Below are positions 1 through 5,990 of a stretch of DNA of 7,850 nucleotides, in pieces. The stretch comes from Bacteroidota bacterium (GTDB lineage: Bacteria > Bacteroidota > Bacteroidia > Flavobacteriales > Flavobacteriaceae). The translations under genes were made by a program, and so were the position numbers. Each line of letters begins with the position of its first letter. Positions within the stretch are counted from its first letter, which is position 1. The DNA is taken from positions 1-7,850 of the forward strand of contig JAEWLD010000053.1 of assembly GCA_023393485.1 (NCBI GenBank). The letters run 5' to 3'. The notes beneath the pieces are model-generated. The model worked only from the letters and a program-made list of their open reading frames with translations, did not search any database and had not been told where the DNA came from.

Positions 1-1447
1 TGGTACTGGTTGGCGCAGGCGTAATCAATGCATTAGAAATCGCAGTCAAGTGTGTATACAATGTTGTCGTAGTATAAATTGCGGTTTGATTGGTTTCCAG
101 ATTCGTAATATGCCATTCGTAAGACGTCGCTCCGGGGACCGCTGTGGTATAGATGGCGGTGTTCATCGCTGTAAGGTTGGTATGGCAATTACTGAAAACC
201 ACCTGGAATCGGTTGTCAAGTGTGGTGTCGGCGTTGAAGGTGTAGGTTCTTGGAAACTCATATACACCGCCGCCGGTGGCGGTATCGCGTAAGAAATAGC
301 GTTGGCCGTTAGGCGCGAACATACCATCGCCTTGGGCGGTAAATGTGTAGTCTTGACTAGCACCTGTAACGACCTTGATTCCGAGCGGAAAAACATCTGT
401 AACATTAAACGGCCATTTTCCTTGAATCGCCAGATGTTTCGTTGACGAGGGTGCAAAAGAATAAACGTCAATTAAGATTTCGCTGTCAGCAAGCGAAACC
501 GCATCAAAAACACGGTCATCATCGGCGGTTGTTGCGCCATCGGCGTACCCAATCAGTGCCTGCCGGAATGGACTTTCGTTACTTGAACCGTCGCCTTTTT
601 CAAGATTAATCCAAATGCGGTGTCGCTCAGGCACCGTTGCAGGCGTTGCAGTGGTTGTGCCCGGACGGAAATACTGCGTATCCGCGGTGGTTACGCGCAT
701 TTCATTCTTGAATTTGGCATAGCCGGTTGCGATTCCGGGTACAAAAAACGCGGTTCCTTTATAAATTTTGCCGTTTGGAATGTTCTGGTTATAGGACTGC
801 TCTTCGGCTAGGTAAGTGACCGAGCGTCCTGCAGAACAACCGCCGAGGACATTGTACAGCGCATAATCGTTAGTCGAAAAATTAAAGACATCGTTTCCTT
901 CTACACCGTCAGCTGCGATTGTGTTTTTAGTCCACAATGAAATCGGCCCGCTAATAACAGTGGCATTTTCAGAATCCAGCAAAAACAAGTCGGCGTCAAG
1001 AAAATCTTTATAAGGATTGCCCAACAAATTTGCTGTGTCAGCCGCCGGAATTTCAATGGAAATGGTTCCGTCGTTCGGAACCCCTATATATGTTTGCGGA
1101 TAATCAACCGTATCGGTTCCAATTTGACCAAAAATCCCGTTTCCGCCCGTGGTTAAGATATATCCTTTACCGGGAATCATGGTTTCGCTTGAATTGATTA
1201 AGGTCCATCCGTTCACACCGTGATATTTGTGGATTCGGTAAACGGAATGCGTAGTCCATGCCAATGGTGTAGCCGGAAGCGCATCGCCAATGGTGTGACT
1301 TTGGACAGGCGAAGACATGTACAATGACTGATACTGGCCAATTTGAAATGGCCTCTCAATTGTCTCCGTCTGGCCCGAAGCCTCATAAGTGCAAAGCCCA
1401 GTAAAAAGGGACAAAGCTGCCCACCAATTTAGATAATGATTTTTCAT
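1..1447 (-). CDS. Exported T9SS-type surface protein, N-terminal part (partial, runs off left edge)
   Basis: An open frame of 482 codons runs from ATG at 1447-1445 to the window edge without a stop; an in-frame TGA lies just upstream, so this is the first possible ATG. Residues 1-26 look like a signal peptide (short basic start, hydrophobic WWAALSLFTGL, cleavage probably near SGQ-TET), so the product should cross the inner membrane. The rest is rich in Thr, Asn, Gly and aromatic residues. Motifs I associate with large Flavobacterium surface proteins exported by the type IX system are GNPYKDFLDADLFL (143-156), FNFSTNDYALYNVLGG (188-203), PNGKIYKGTAFFVPG (224-238), RHRIWINL (275-282) and a fibronectin-like VPGATSYEWHITN near 437-449. 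The sorting domain would be at the C-terminus, outside the window, so the secretion route is inferred. Substrate or adhesive role is unknown. No convincing promoter was found upstream on this strand. Confidence 0.9.
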   Translation of the reverse strand, partial: MKNHYLNWWAALSLFTGLCTYEASGQTETIERPFQIGQYQSLYMSSPVQSHTIGDALPATPLAWTTHSVYRIHKYHGVNGWTLINSSETMIPGKGYILTTGGNGIFGQIGTDTVDYPQTYIGVPNDGTISIEIPAADTANLLGNPYKDFLDADLFLLDSENATVISGPISLWTKNTIAADGVEGNDVFNFSTNDYALYNVLGGCSAGRSVTYLAEEQSYNQNIPNGKIYKGTAFFVPGIATGYAKFKNEMRVTTADTQYFRPGTTTATPATVPERHRIWINLEKGDGSSNESPFRQALIGYADGATTADDDRVFDAVSLADSEILIDVYSFAPSSTKHLAIQGKWPFNVTDVFPLGIKVVTGASQDYTFTAQGDGMFAPNGQRYFLRDTATGGGVYEFPRTYTFNADTTLDNRFQVVFSNCHTNLTAMNTAIYTTAVPGATSYEWHITNLETNQTAIYTTTTLYTHLTAISNALITPAPTST

Positions 1448-1527
1448 ATAAGTGCCGATTAGGTTAATTCAATGAAAATAAGATTTTTAGGATTTTGGCC
1501 CAACCACAATTGTAAGAGTTTTCAACA

Positions 1528-1601
1528 AATCGATGAATTACATCTTGCACCCGCGTAAGCCCAGCAAATACGATAAGCGAAATCGACGAATTACATCTTT
1601 G
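1528..1601. repeat. Imperfect 21-bp direct repeat in divergent intergenic region
   Basis: Two near-identical copies (1528-1548 and 1581-1601) of AATCGAYGAATTACATCTTG/TTGC lie in the 260-bp gap between the surface-protein gene and the kinase gene. They differ by one substitution (T/C) and one T insertion, and start 53 bp apart. Each ends in a sequence resembling a degenerate Bacteroidota -7 box (CATCTTTG in copy 2), but no TTTG lies at the right distance upstream, so I do not call them promoters. They could be binding sites for a regulator of one or both flanking genes. Confidence 0.5.
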
Positions 1602-1658
1602 CGCGTTTTTTACAATCGAACGTTGTGAGTTAGGGCTATTTTGCATCTCACCAAATTG

Positions 1659-1690
1659 TTTGCAACTTCAGAACTGAAGGCTTATCTTTG
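1659..1690 (+). promoter_or_regulatory. Bacteroidota-type sigma-A promoter for the PfkB kinase
   Basis: TTTG at 1659-1662, a 20-bp spacer and TATCTTTG at 1683-1690 match the Bacteroidota primary-sigma consensus (TTTG or TTG at -33, TAnnTTTG at -7) exactly. Transcription should start near 1696-1698, about 10 nt before the ATG at 1708. That gives a very short leader with no room for a Shine-Dalgarno site. Confidence 0.8.
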
Positions 1691-1707
1691 CGCCTTAAAA
1701 TCCATCA

Positions 1708-2634
1708 ATGAACAAATTACTGATTGTCGGAACGGTAGCTTTCGACGCCATCGAAACACCGTTTGGCAAAACCGACAAAATTTTGGGCGGCGCCGGGACT
1801 TATATCGGGCTTTCGGCTTCATTTTTCAATTTAAAATCAGCCATTGTTTCTGTCGTGGGCGATGATTTCCCGAAAGAATACCTCGACATGATGGAATCTA
1901 AAGGCATCGACATTTCGGCCATCGAAGTCGTCAAAGGCGGCAAAACGTTTTTCTGGGCGGGCAAATACCACAACGACTTGAATTCGCGTGACACACTTGT
2001 GACCGAACTCAACACTTTAGCCGATTTCCAGCCAAAAGTGCCTGAACATTTCAAAGACGCCGACGTGGTCATGCTCGGCAACCTGCATCCGCTAACGCAA
2101 GCCAGCGTTTTGGACCAGATGACGGTAAAACCAAAGCTCGTCGTGCTTGACACGATGAATTTCTGGATGGATTGCGCCTTGCCCGAATTGCTCGAGGTGA
2201 TGAAACGCATCGATGTGATTACGATCAACGACGAAGAAGCGCGCCAATTGTCGGGCGAATATTCGCTGGTGAAAGCCGCTGCGAAAATCCACACAATGGG
2301 GCCGAAATACGTCGTGATCAAAAAAGGCGAACACGGCGCGTTGCTTTTCCACGACAAAGACGTTTTCTTCGCGCCGGCATTGCCGCTCGAGGAAGTTTTC
2401 GACCCGACCGGCGCAGGCGACACGTTTGCCGGTGGTTTTGCGGGCTACATTACCCAAAGCGAAAATATCTCGTTCAAGAACATGAAAAATGCGATCATTT
2501 ACGGGTCGAACCTCGCCTCGTTCTGCGTCGAGAAGTTCGGCACCGAACGCATGGAAAAGCTCACACGCGAGGAAGCCGTTGAAAGGCTCAAACAATTCCG
2601 CGCACTGACGCAGTTTGAAATCGAATTAGAATAA
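1708..2634 (+). CDS. PfkB-family carbohydrate (or nucleoside) kinase
   Basis: This 308-residue protein has the normal length and motifs of the PfkB/ribokinase fold, a cytoplasmic ATP-dependent kinase of sugars or nucleosides. Visible motifs: an N-terminal strand MNKLLIVGTVAFDAI, the sugar-side GGAGTY (27-32), the NDEEARQLSG segment (174-183), and the C-terminal PfkB signature DPTGAGDTFAGG (232-243) with Asp238 as expected catalytic base and the GAGD anion hole. The start is the ATG about 10 nt after the predicted transcription start. No hydrophobic or signal segment is seen. The substrate cannot be read from sequence; ribokinase-like or nucleoside-kinase-like activity is possible. It lies directly upstream of, and co-directional with, a PurF-like enzyme, which suggests a link to ribose-phosphate or purine metabolism, but the terminator after this gene argues against an obligate operon. 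Confidence 0.93.
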   Translation: MNKLLIVGTVAFDAIETPFGKTDKILGGAGTYIGLSASFFNLKSAIVSVVGDDFPKEYLDMMESKGIDISAIEVVKGGKTFFWAGKYHNDLNSRDTLVTELNTLADFQPKVPEHFKDADVVMLGNLHPLTQASVLDQMTVKPKLVVLDTMNFWMDCALPELLEVMKRIDVITINDEEARQLSGEYSLVKAAAKIHTMGPKYVVIKKGEHGALLFHDKDVFFAPALPLEEVFDPTGAGDTFAGGFAGYITQSENISFKNMKNAIIYGSNLASFCVEKFGTERMEKLTREEAVERLKQFRALTQFEIELE

Positions 2635-2640
2635 ACATAT

Positions 2641-2664
2641 GCCTCGGAAATCCGGGGCTTTTTT
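2641..2664 (+). terminator. Intrinsic terminator after the PfkB kinase
   Basis: GCCTCGG-AAAT-CCGGGGC forms a 7-bp stem with one T:G pair and a 4-nt loop, followed directly by six T. It begins six bases after the kinase TAA codon. Confidence 0.88.
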
Positions 2665-2665
2665 A

Positions 2666-2741
2666 TTTAAAGTTTAAGGTTTAAGGTTTGAAGTTTCACG
2701 TTCAAGACCGTAACTTTAAACTTTAAACTTTAAACTTTAAA
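2666..2741. repeat. Inverted array of 7-bp tandem repeats (TTTAAAG / CTTTAAA)
   Basis: The left arm is a run of heptads in phase from 2666: TTTAAAG, TTTAAGG, TTTAAGG, TTTGAAG, TTTCACG, TTCAAGA (to 2707). After CCGTAA the right arm has four perfect CTTTAAA heptads (2714-2741), then degenerating 7-mers (CCTCAAG, TCTCACA, CTTTCGA) to about 2762. CTTTAAA is the reverse complement of TTTAAAG, so the arms can pair with G:U wobbles into an extended AT-rich hairpin. It fills the gap between the kinase terminator and the PurF-like gene. I could not place a good promoter for that gene within it. Confidence 0.85.
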
Positions 2742-2784
2742 CCTCAAGTCTCACACTTTCGAACCTAACAACAACACAACAACA

Positions 2785-4683
2785 ATGAGTGACAAACTAA
2801 ACCACGAATGCGGCATCGCCTTTCTAAGGCTTAAAAAGCCGCTCGAATTCTACAAGGAAAAATACGGCTCGGCTTTCTACGGCATACAAAAAATGTATTT
2901 GCTGATGGAAAAACAACACAACCGCGGCCAGGATGGCGCAGGATTGGCGAGCATCAAATTCGATATGGAACCCGGCGAGCGCTACATCAGCCGTATACGC
3001 TCAAATGACGCCCAACCAATCCAGGACATTTTCGCGCAAGTCAATGGCCGCATCAATGAAGAAATGATATTGCATCCGGAGTATGCCGACAATGTCGCTT
3101 TGCAGAAGAAAAATATTCCTTATATCGGCGAATTGTTCCTTGGGCATGTTCGCTACGGCACGTTCGGCAAGAACAGCATTGAGAGCGTTCACCCGTTTTT
3201 GCGCCAGAACAATTGGATGCATCGAAACCTGATTGTGGCCGGAAACTTCAACATGACAAACGTTGCAGAGCTTTTCCACAGTCTTGTTGAACTAGGTCAG
3301 CATCCGAAAGAAATGGCCGACACGGTCACGGTGATGGAAAAAATCGGGCATTTCCTTGACGATGCCGTAACCGATCTGTATCAGGAATGCAAACAGAACG
3401 GCTTGTCAAAACGCGAAGCTTCGCCTGTGATTGCCGAAAAGCTTGACATTGTCCGGATTTTGAAAAAATCGTCAAAAGGCTGGGACGGCGGTTATGCGAT
3501 GGCAGGTTTATTTGGTCACGGCGACGCATTCGTGTTCCGCGATCCGGCAGGAATCCGTCCGGCGTATTTTTATGAGGACGACGAAGTTGTTGTGGTCGCG
3601 TCTGAACGTCCGGTAATCCAAACGGTTTTCAATGTTGATTATGACAGCGTTAAGGAATTGACGCCAGGTCACGCGCTTGTGATCAAAAAGAGCGGCAAGA
3701 CGACCGAAGAAGAAATCATCCCGCCAACCGAGAAAAAAGCCTGCTCGTTTGAACGCATTTATTTCTCGCGAGGCAGCGACGCCGAAATTTACCAGGAACG
3801 CAAAAATCTCGGCAAATTGATCTTGCCGCAAGTCTTAAGAGCCATTGGGAACGACACAGACAATACGGTGTTTTCCTATATTCCGAATACGGCTGAAGTA
3901 TCGTTCTACGGCATGGTTGAAGCGGCGAATGACTTTCTCAACCAGCGAAAAAATGCCGAAATCCTGCAACGCCGGAAAACCCTGACCCGCGAAACGCTCG
4001 AGGAATTGCTGTCTGTCAAGATCAGGACCGAGAAAATCGCGATCAAGGACGCCAAACTGCGTACTTTCATTACCGAGGATTCAAGCCGGGATGATCTGGT
4101 TGCCCACGTTTACGACGTGACTTATGGCGTGATCAAACCAGAGGACAATTTGGTCATTATCGATGACAGCATTGTCCGGGGAACGACGCTCAAAATGTCA
4201 ATCATAAAAATGATGGACCGGTTGAAACCAAAAAGCATAGTGATTGTTTCCTCGGCGCCGCAAATCCGTTATCCGGACTGTTACGGAATTGACATGGCCA
4301 AGCTCGAAGGTTTGATTGCCTTTAATGCCGCGCTTGAACTGCTGCGCGAAAGAAATTTGTATCACATCGTCGACCAGGTGTACGCAAAATGCAAAGCGCA
4401 GGAAAAATTCAAAGACGTCGACGTTGTCAACTACGTCACCGAAATCTACGCGCCGTTCACCGACGAGGAAATTTCAGATAAAATAGCCCAAATGTTGAGT
4501 TCGTCGGACATCAATGCCGAAGTAAAAATCATCTTCCAGTCTGTCGAGAATCTGCACGTGGCTTGTCCGAAAAATCTTGGCGATTGGTACTTTACCGGGG
4601 ACTATCCAACGCCAGGCGGTAACCGTGTGGTTAACAGGGCGTTTATGAATTTTTACGAAGGAAAAGATGCCCGTGCTTATTAG
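2785..4683 (+). CDS. Long, divergent amidophosphoribosyltransferase (PurF-like)
   Basis: At 632 residues this is longer than ordinary PurF (about 470-510). PurF makes phosphoribosylamine from PRPP and glutamine, the first step of purine synthesis. An N-terminal Ntn glutaminase domain is recognisable: MSDKLNHE then Cys9, the expected nucleophile after propeptide removal; HNRGQDGAG (45-53); GHVRYGTFG (120-128); AGNFNMTN (152-159); FRDPAGIRP (251-259). The phosphoribosyltransferase domain has FERIYFSRGSD (322-332) and the PRPP loop VIIDDSIVRGTT (457-468). Extra length lies partly between the RGQ and GHVRY motifs and near the C-terminus. Cys320, Cys499 and Cys594 sit near Fe-S ligand regions of Bacillus-type PurF, but the C-terminal CxxC pair is absent. 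Start: first ATG after an A/C-rich leader without Shine-Dalgarno. It could be the main PurF or a second paralogue with another amine acceptor; I favour a paralogue because of the divergence. Confidence 0.88.
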   Translation: MSDKLNHECGIAFLRLKKPLEFYKEKYGSAFYGIQKMYLLMEKQHNRGQDGAGLASIKFDMEPGERYISRIRSNDAQPIQDIFAQVNGRINEEMILHPEYADNVALQKKNIPYIGELFLGHVRYGTFGKNSIESVHPFLRQNNWMHRNLIVAGNFNMTNVAELFHSLVELGQHPKEMADTVTVMEKIGHFLDDAVTDLYQECKQNGLSKREASPVIAEKLDIVRILKKSSKGWDGGYAMAGLFGHGDAFVFRDPAGIRPAYFYEDDEVVVVASERPVIQTVFNVDYDSVKELTPGHALVIKKSGKTTEEEIIPPTEKKACSFERIYFSRGSDAEIYQERKNLGKLILPQVLRAIGNDTDNTVFSYIPNTAEVSFYGMVEAANDFLNQRKNAEILQRRKTLTRETLEELLSVKIRTEKIAIKDAKLRTFITEDSSRDDLVAHVYDVTYGVIKPEDNLVIIDDSIVRGTTLKMSIIKMMDRLKPKSIVIVSSAPQIRYPDCYGIDMAKLEGLIAFNAALELLRERNLYHIVDQVYAKCKAQEKFKDVDVVNYVTEIYAPFTDEEISDKIAQMLSSSDINAEVKIIFQSVENLHVACPKNLGDWYFTGDYPTPGGNRVVNRAFMNFYEGKDARAY

Positions 4684-4716
4684 AAAATCGATGAAAAACG
4701 CACTTCATCGATTTTT
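4684..4716 (+). terminator. Terminator hairpin after the PurF-like gene
   Basis: Immediately after the TAG codon, AAAATCGATGAA (4684-4695) pairs perfectly with TTCATCGATTTT (4704-4715) around an 8-nt loop: 12 bp ending in a run of five T. The T tract is short, so termination may be incomplete. Confidence 0.7.
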
Positions 4717-4736
4717 GGTGCAGTTCGCCGAATATT

Positions 4737-4768
4737 TTTGTTAACGATATAGTGTCCGTATACATTTG
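4737..4768 (+). promoter_or_regulatory. Promoter of small-RNA copy 1
   Basis: TTTG (4737-4740), a 20-bp spacer and TACATTTG (4761-4768) match the Bacteroidota consensus exactly. No credible ORF follows. The expected transcription start, 5-8 nt downstream, coincides with the start of the conserved RNA block. Confidence 0.78.
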
Positions 4769-4773
4769 AATCA

Positions 4774-4843
4774 CCATAGCATTAGTAGGTTAAGTTTATG
4801 GTAGATTTGGGGCAAAAAGGGTGAAGTTTACTTCACCTTTTTT
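4774..4843 (+). ncRNA. Candidate small RNA, copy 1 (about 70 nt)
   Basis: The unit starts about 6 nt after a consensus promoter and ends at an intrinsic terminator, with no plausible reading frame. Seen in sequence: a 5' hairpin ACCATA (4773-4778) with TATGGT (4797-4802) around an 18-nt loop containing TTAGTAGGTTAAG; an unpaired stretch AGATTTGGGGCAAAAA (4803-4818); then a terminator stem GGTGAAG/CTTCACC with loop TTTA and a T run. This 5' hairpin, single-stranded middle and terminator is the usual layout of a trans-acting bacterial sRNA, with the G-rich middle a likely pairing region. A second copy lies 288 bp downstream. Family identity is not established. Conserved Flavobacteriaceae sRNAs (the F. 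psychrophilum sRNA called Rfp18) and the Flavo-1 motif are candidates I know by name but cannot compare here. The start could be off by a few bases. Confidence 0.72.
4814..4843 (+). terminator. Intrinsic terminator of small-RNA copy 1
   Basis: GGTGAAG (4820-4826), loop TTTA, CTTCACC (4831-4837), then six T; the five A at 4814-4818 can extend pairing into the T run. Strong Rho-independent form. Confidence 0.88.
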
Positions 4844-4870
4844 ATTTGATACACAGCACGAAACAATAAA

Positions 4871-4898
4871 AAAACCGGACAGTAAATTGTCCGGTTTT
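4871..4898. terminator. Second, perfect 11-bp hairpin downstream of copy 1
   Basis: AAAACCGGACA (4871-4881) and TGTCCGGTTTT (4888-4898) pair perfectly around a 6-nt loop, preceded by further A residues. With A and T tracts on both sides it could terminate from either strand. It could stop read-through from copy 1, giving a longer RNA form of about 125 nt. From here to the next promoter (4899-5025) I see nothing recognisable. Confidence 0.7.
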
Positions 4899-5025
4899 CA
4901 TTTAGTCAAAACCCGTTTTTCCGATTTGCGCCGGATGTTAAAATTTGCCGGAAATGAGGTTTTTTTGACAAAAAAATTTACAAATGAGCGTATTAACGTT
5001 TTTTCGTGTCGTTCATCTAATAAAT

Positions 5026-5056
5026 TTTGCCACAGTGAACCACCGCTATACATTTG
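5026..5056 (+). promoter_or_regulatory. Promoter of small-RNA copy 2
   Basis: TTTG (5026-5029), a 19-bp spacer and TACATTTG (5049-5056) match the consensus. The spacer differs in sequence and by one base in length from copy 1, while both boxes are kept. This supports independent transcription of the second copy. Confidence 0.78.
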
Positions 5057-5061
5057 AATCA

Positions 5062-5131
5062 CCATAGCATTAGTAGGTTAAGTTTATGGTAGATTTGGGG
5101 CAAAAAGGGTGGAAGCAATTCCACCTTTTTT
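5062..5131 (+). ncRNA. Candidate small RNA, copy 2 (about 70 nt)
   Basis: Same organisation as copy 1: 5' hairpin ACCATA (5061-5066) with TATGGT (5085-5090), an identical unpaired G-rich middle, then a terminator. The transcribed part is identical to copy 1 up to 5111. The terminator stem is then GGTGGAA/TTCCACC instead of GGTGAAG/CTTCACC, with loop GCAA instead of TTTA. Two stem pairs changed on both sides (A-T to G-C and G-C to A-T), so the fold is preserved although the sequence changed; this is good evidence for a real RNA. It points toward the 3' end of sodA, which lies on the opposite strand. Confidence 0.72.
5102..5131 (+). terminator. Intrinsic terminator of small-RNA copy 2
   Basis: GGTGGAA (5108-5114), GCAA tetraloop (GNRA type), TTCCACC (5119-5125), then six T, with an A tract on the 5' side. 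Confidence 0.88.
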
Positions 5132-5136
5132 ATTTT

Positions 5137-5164
5137 CGTCAAACGACGAACGTCAAACGACGAA
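5137..5164. repeat. Heptad repeat, left arm of second inverted array
   Basis: Two perfect 14-bp units CGTCAAACGACGAA, each made of two related heptads (CGTCAAA and CGACGAA). The reverse complement resembles the TTCGACG/TTTGACC heptads at 5255-5296, so the two arms form an inverted pair around the terminator at 5213-5246. Confidence 0.85.
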
Positions 5165-5212
5165 CGAGTATTACAGTTGTGAAATAAAGGTTTACAATAC
5201 ATAAGATTTAAT

Positions 5213-5246
5213 AAAAAAACCGAACCCATGGGTCCGGTTTTTTTTT
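5213..5246. terminator. Bidirectional terminator between small-RNA copy 2 and sodA
   Basis: Seven A plus CCG (5213-5222), an A/C mismatch, ACC, loop CATG, GGT, CGG and nine T (5238-5246). With A and T tracts on both sides it should stop read-through of copy 2 on the plus strand and serve as the terminator of sodA on the minus strand. It resembles the hairpin at 4871-4898 (AAAAAAACCG at one foot and GTCCGGTTTT at the other), suggesting that the tandem unit included this second hairpin. Confidence 0.82.
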
Positions 5247-5254
5247 CTCAGTCG

Positions 5255-5296
5255 TTCGACGTTCGACGTTCGACGTTCGACGTTTGTCATTTGACC
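5255..5296. repeat. Heptad repeat, right arm of second inverted array
   Basis: Four perfect TTCGACG heptads (5255-5282) are followed in phase by TTTGTCA and TTTGACC. The last heptad ends inside the sodA stop codon. On the sodA strand the array therefore forms the 3' untranslated region before the terminator. Confidence 0.88.
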
Positions 5297-5904
5297 TATT
5301 TCTCCGTCGCATACCTTCTCGCGACTTCTTCCCAATTGATCACATTGAAAAACGCTGTAATATAATCAGGGCGACGGTTTTGATAATTCAAATAATACGC
5401 ATGTTCCCAAACGTCGAGTCCAAGGATAGGCGTGCCGCCGCAGCCTGAATCCGGCATCAACGGATTATCCTGGTTCGGGGTTGAGCAAACCTCCAATTTT
5501 CCGCCTTTGTGAACACAAAGCCAAGCCCAGCCAGAGCCGAATTGTGTCGTGGCCGCTTTTGCAAATTTAGCCTTGAATTCATCCAATGTTCCGAAGTCGC
5601 GATCGATCGCCTCAGCCAAATCGCCTTTCGGCGCGCCGCCGCCATTCGGAGACATGATTTTCCAGAACAAATTGTGGTTGTAATAACCGCCGCCGTTGTT
5701 GCGTACGGCCGCATTTTTCTTGTCGAGGTTGATCAAGATGTTTTCGATGGTTTTGCCTTCGAGATCTGTGCCTGCAATCGCCGCGTTGAGGTTGGTCGTA
5801 TAGGCATTATGGTGTTTCGTGTGGTGGATTTCCATGGTGCGCGCGTCAATATTTGGTTCAAGCGCGTCGTAGGCGTAAGGTAATTGCGGTAATTCAAAAG
5901 CCAT
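5296..5904 (-). CDS. sodA: Superoxide dismutase, Mn/Fe family (Mn-type residues)
   Basis: This 202-residue protein has the usual length of bacterial Fe/Mn superoxide dismutase, which converts superoxide to hydrogen peroxide and oxygen. The N-terminus [20 protein letters not shown] is close to E. coli SodA. The four metal ligands are present: His27 (MEIHHTKHH), His77 (YYNHNLFW), Asp164 and His168 (DVWEHAYY). Gln145 (STPNQDNP) sits at the Mn-type glutamine position and Gly73 replaces the Fe-type glutamine, so manganese use or a cambialistic enzyme is most likely. No signal peptide is present, so it should be cytoplasmic. Start: ATG at 5904-5902, which aligns with family N-termini. The TAG stop abuts a heptad array and then a bidirectional terminator. 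It is divergent from the helicase gene. Confidence 0.97.
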   Translation of the reverse strand: MAFELPQLPYAYDALEPNIDARTMEIHHTKHHNAYTTNLNAAIAGTDLEGKTIENILINLDKKNAAVRNNGGGYYNHNLFWKIMSPNGGGAPKGDLAEAIDRDFGTLDEFKAKFAKAATTQFGSGWAWLCVHKGGKLEVCSTPNQDNPLMPDSGCGGTPILGLDVWEHAYYLNYQNRRPDYITAFFNVINWEEVARRYATEK

Positions 5905-5942
5905 GATTGATTGTTTTTGGTTTATAAAAATTTAAATGAATT

Positions 5943-5950
5943 CAAATTTA
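5943..5950 (-). promoter_or_regulatory. Probable -7 box of the sodA promoter
   Basis: Read on the minus strand, 5950-5943 is TAAATTTG, an exact Bacteroidota -7 box about 39 nt before the sodA ATG. No TTTG is found 19-20 bp upstream, so the promoter may be weak or depend on an activator. The surroundings are extremely AT-rich, so a chance match is possible. Confidence 0.45.
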
Positions 5951-5990
5951 AACATTTAACTTTGGATAGATTTGATTGTTTTCTTTTTTT

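Larger units (their letters stand above)
4759..5111 (+). repeat. Pair of 65-bp perfect direct repeats (4759-4823 and 5047-5111)
   Basis: The two blocks are identical over 65 bp, from the -7 box (TATACATTTG) to the first part of the terminator stem, and are offset by 288 bp. Sequence before, between and after them is unrelated apart from the upstream TTTG element and similar hairpins downstream. Conservation therefore stops at the boundaries expected for a transcription unit. Confidence 0.95.

Noticed and set aside
163..811. Short ORFs at 50-292, 163-471 and 620-811
   Set aside because: All overlap the continuous 482-codon minus-strand surface-protein frame, which has a signal peptide and family motifs.
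1592..1601. Additional -7-like box (CATCTTTG) within the direct repeat
   Set aside because: It lacks the first T of TAnnTTTG and no TTTG lies 19-20 bp upstream.
1800..2423. 207-codon minus-strand ORF inside the kinase gene
   Set aside because: Antisense to a gene with full PfkB motifs; Ser/Thr-rich translation typical of the shadow of a GC-rich codon position.
4821..5057. 78-codon plus-strand ORF in the small-RNA region
   Set aside because: It starts inside the terminator stem of copy 1, runs through the second hairpin and the copy 2 promoter, and has low-complexity AT-rich composition with no recognisable domain.
4759..5111. The 65-bp direct repeats as insertion-sequence ends or attachment sites
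   Set aside because: No transposase or integrase lies between or beside them, and the repeats coincide with promoter, RNA core and terminator rather than with mobile-element ends.
5137..5296. Heptad arrays as a CRISPR array
   Set aside because: Units are 7 bp with no unique spacers, and no cas genes are visible.
5509..5883. 124-codon plus-strand ORF opposite sodA
   Set aside because: Shadow of the highly conserved superoxide dismutase gene.
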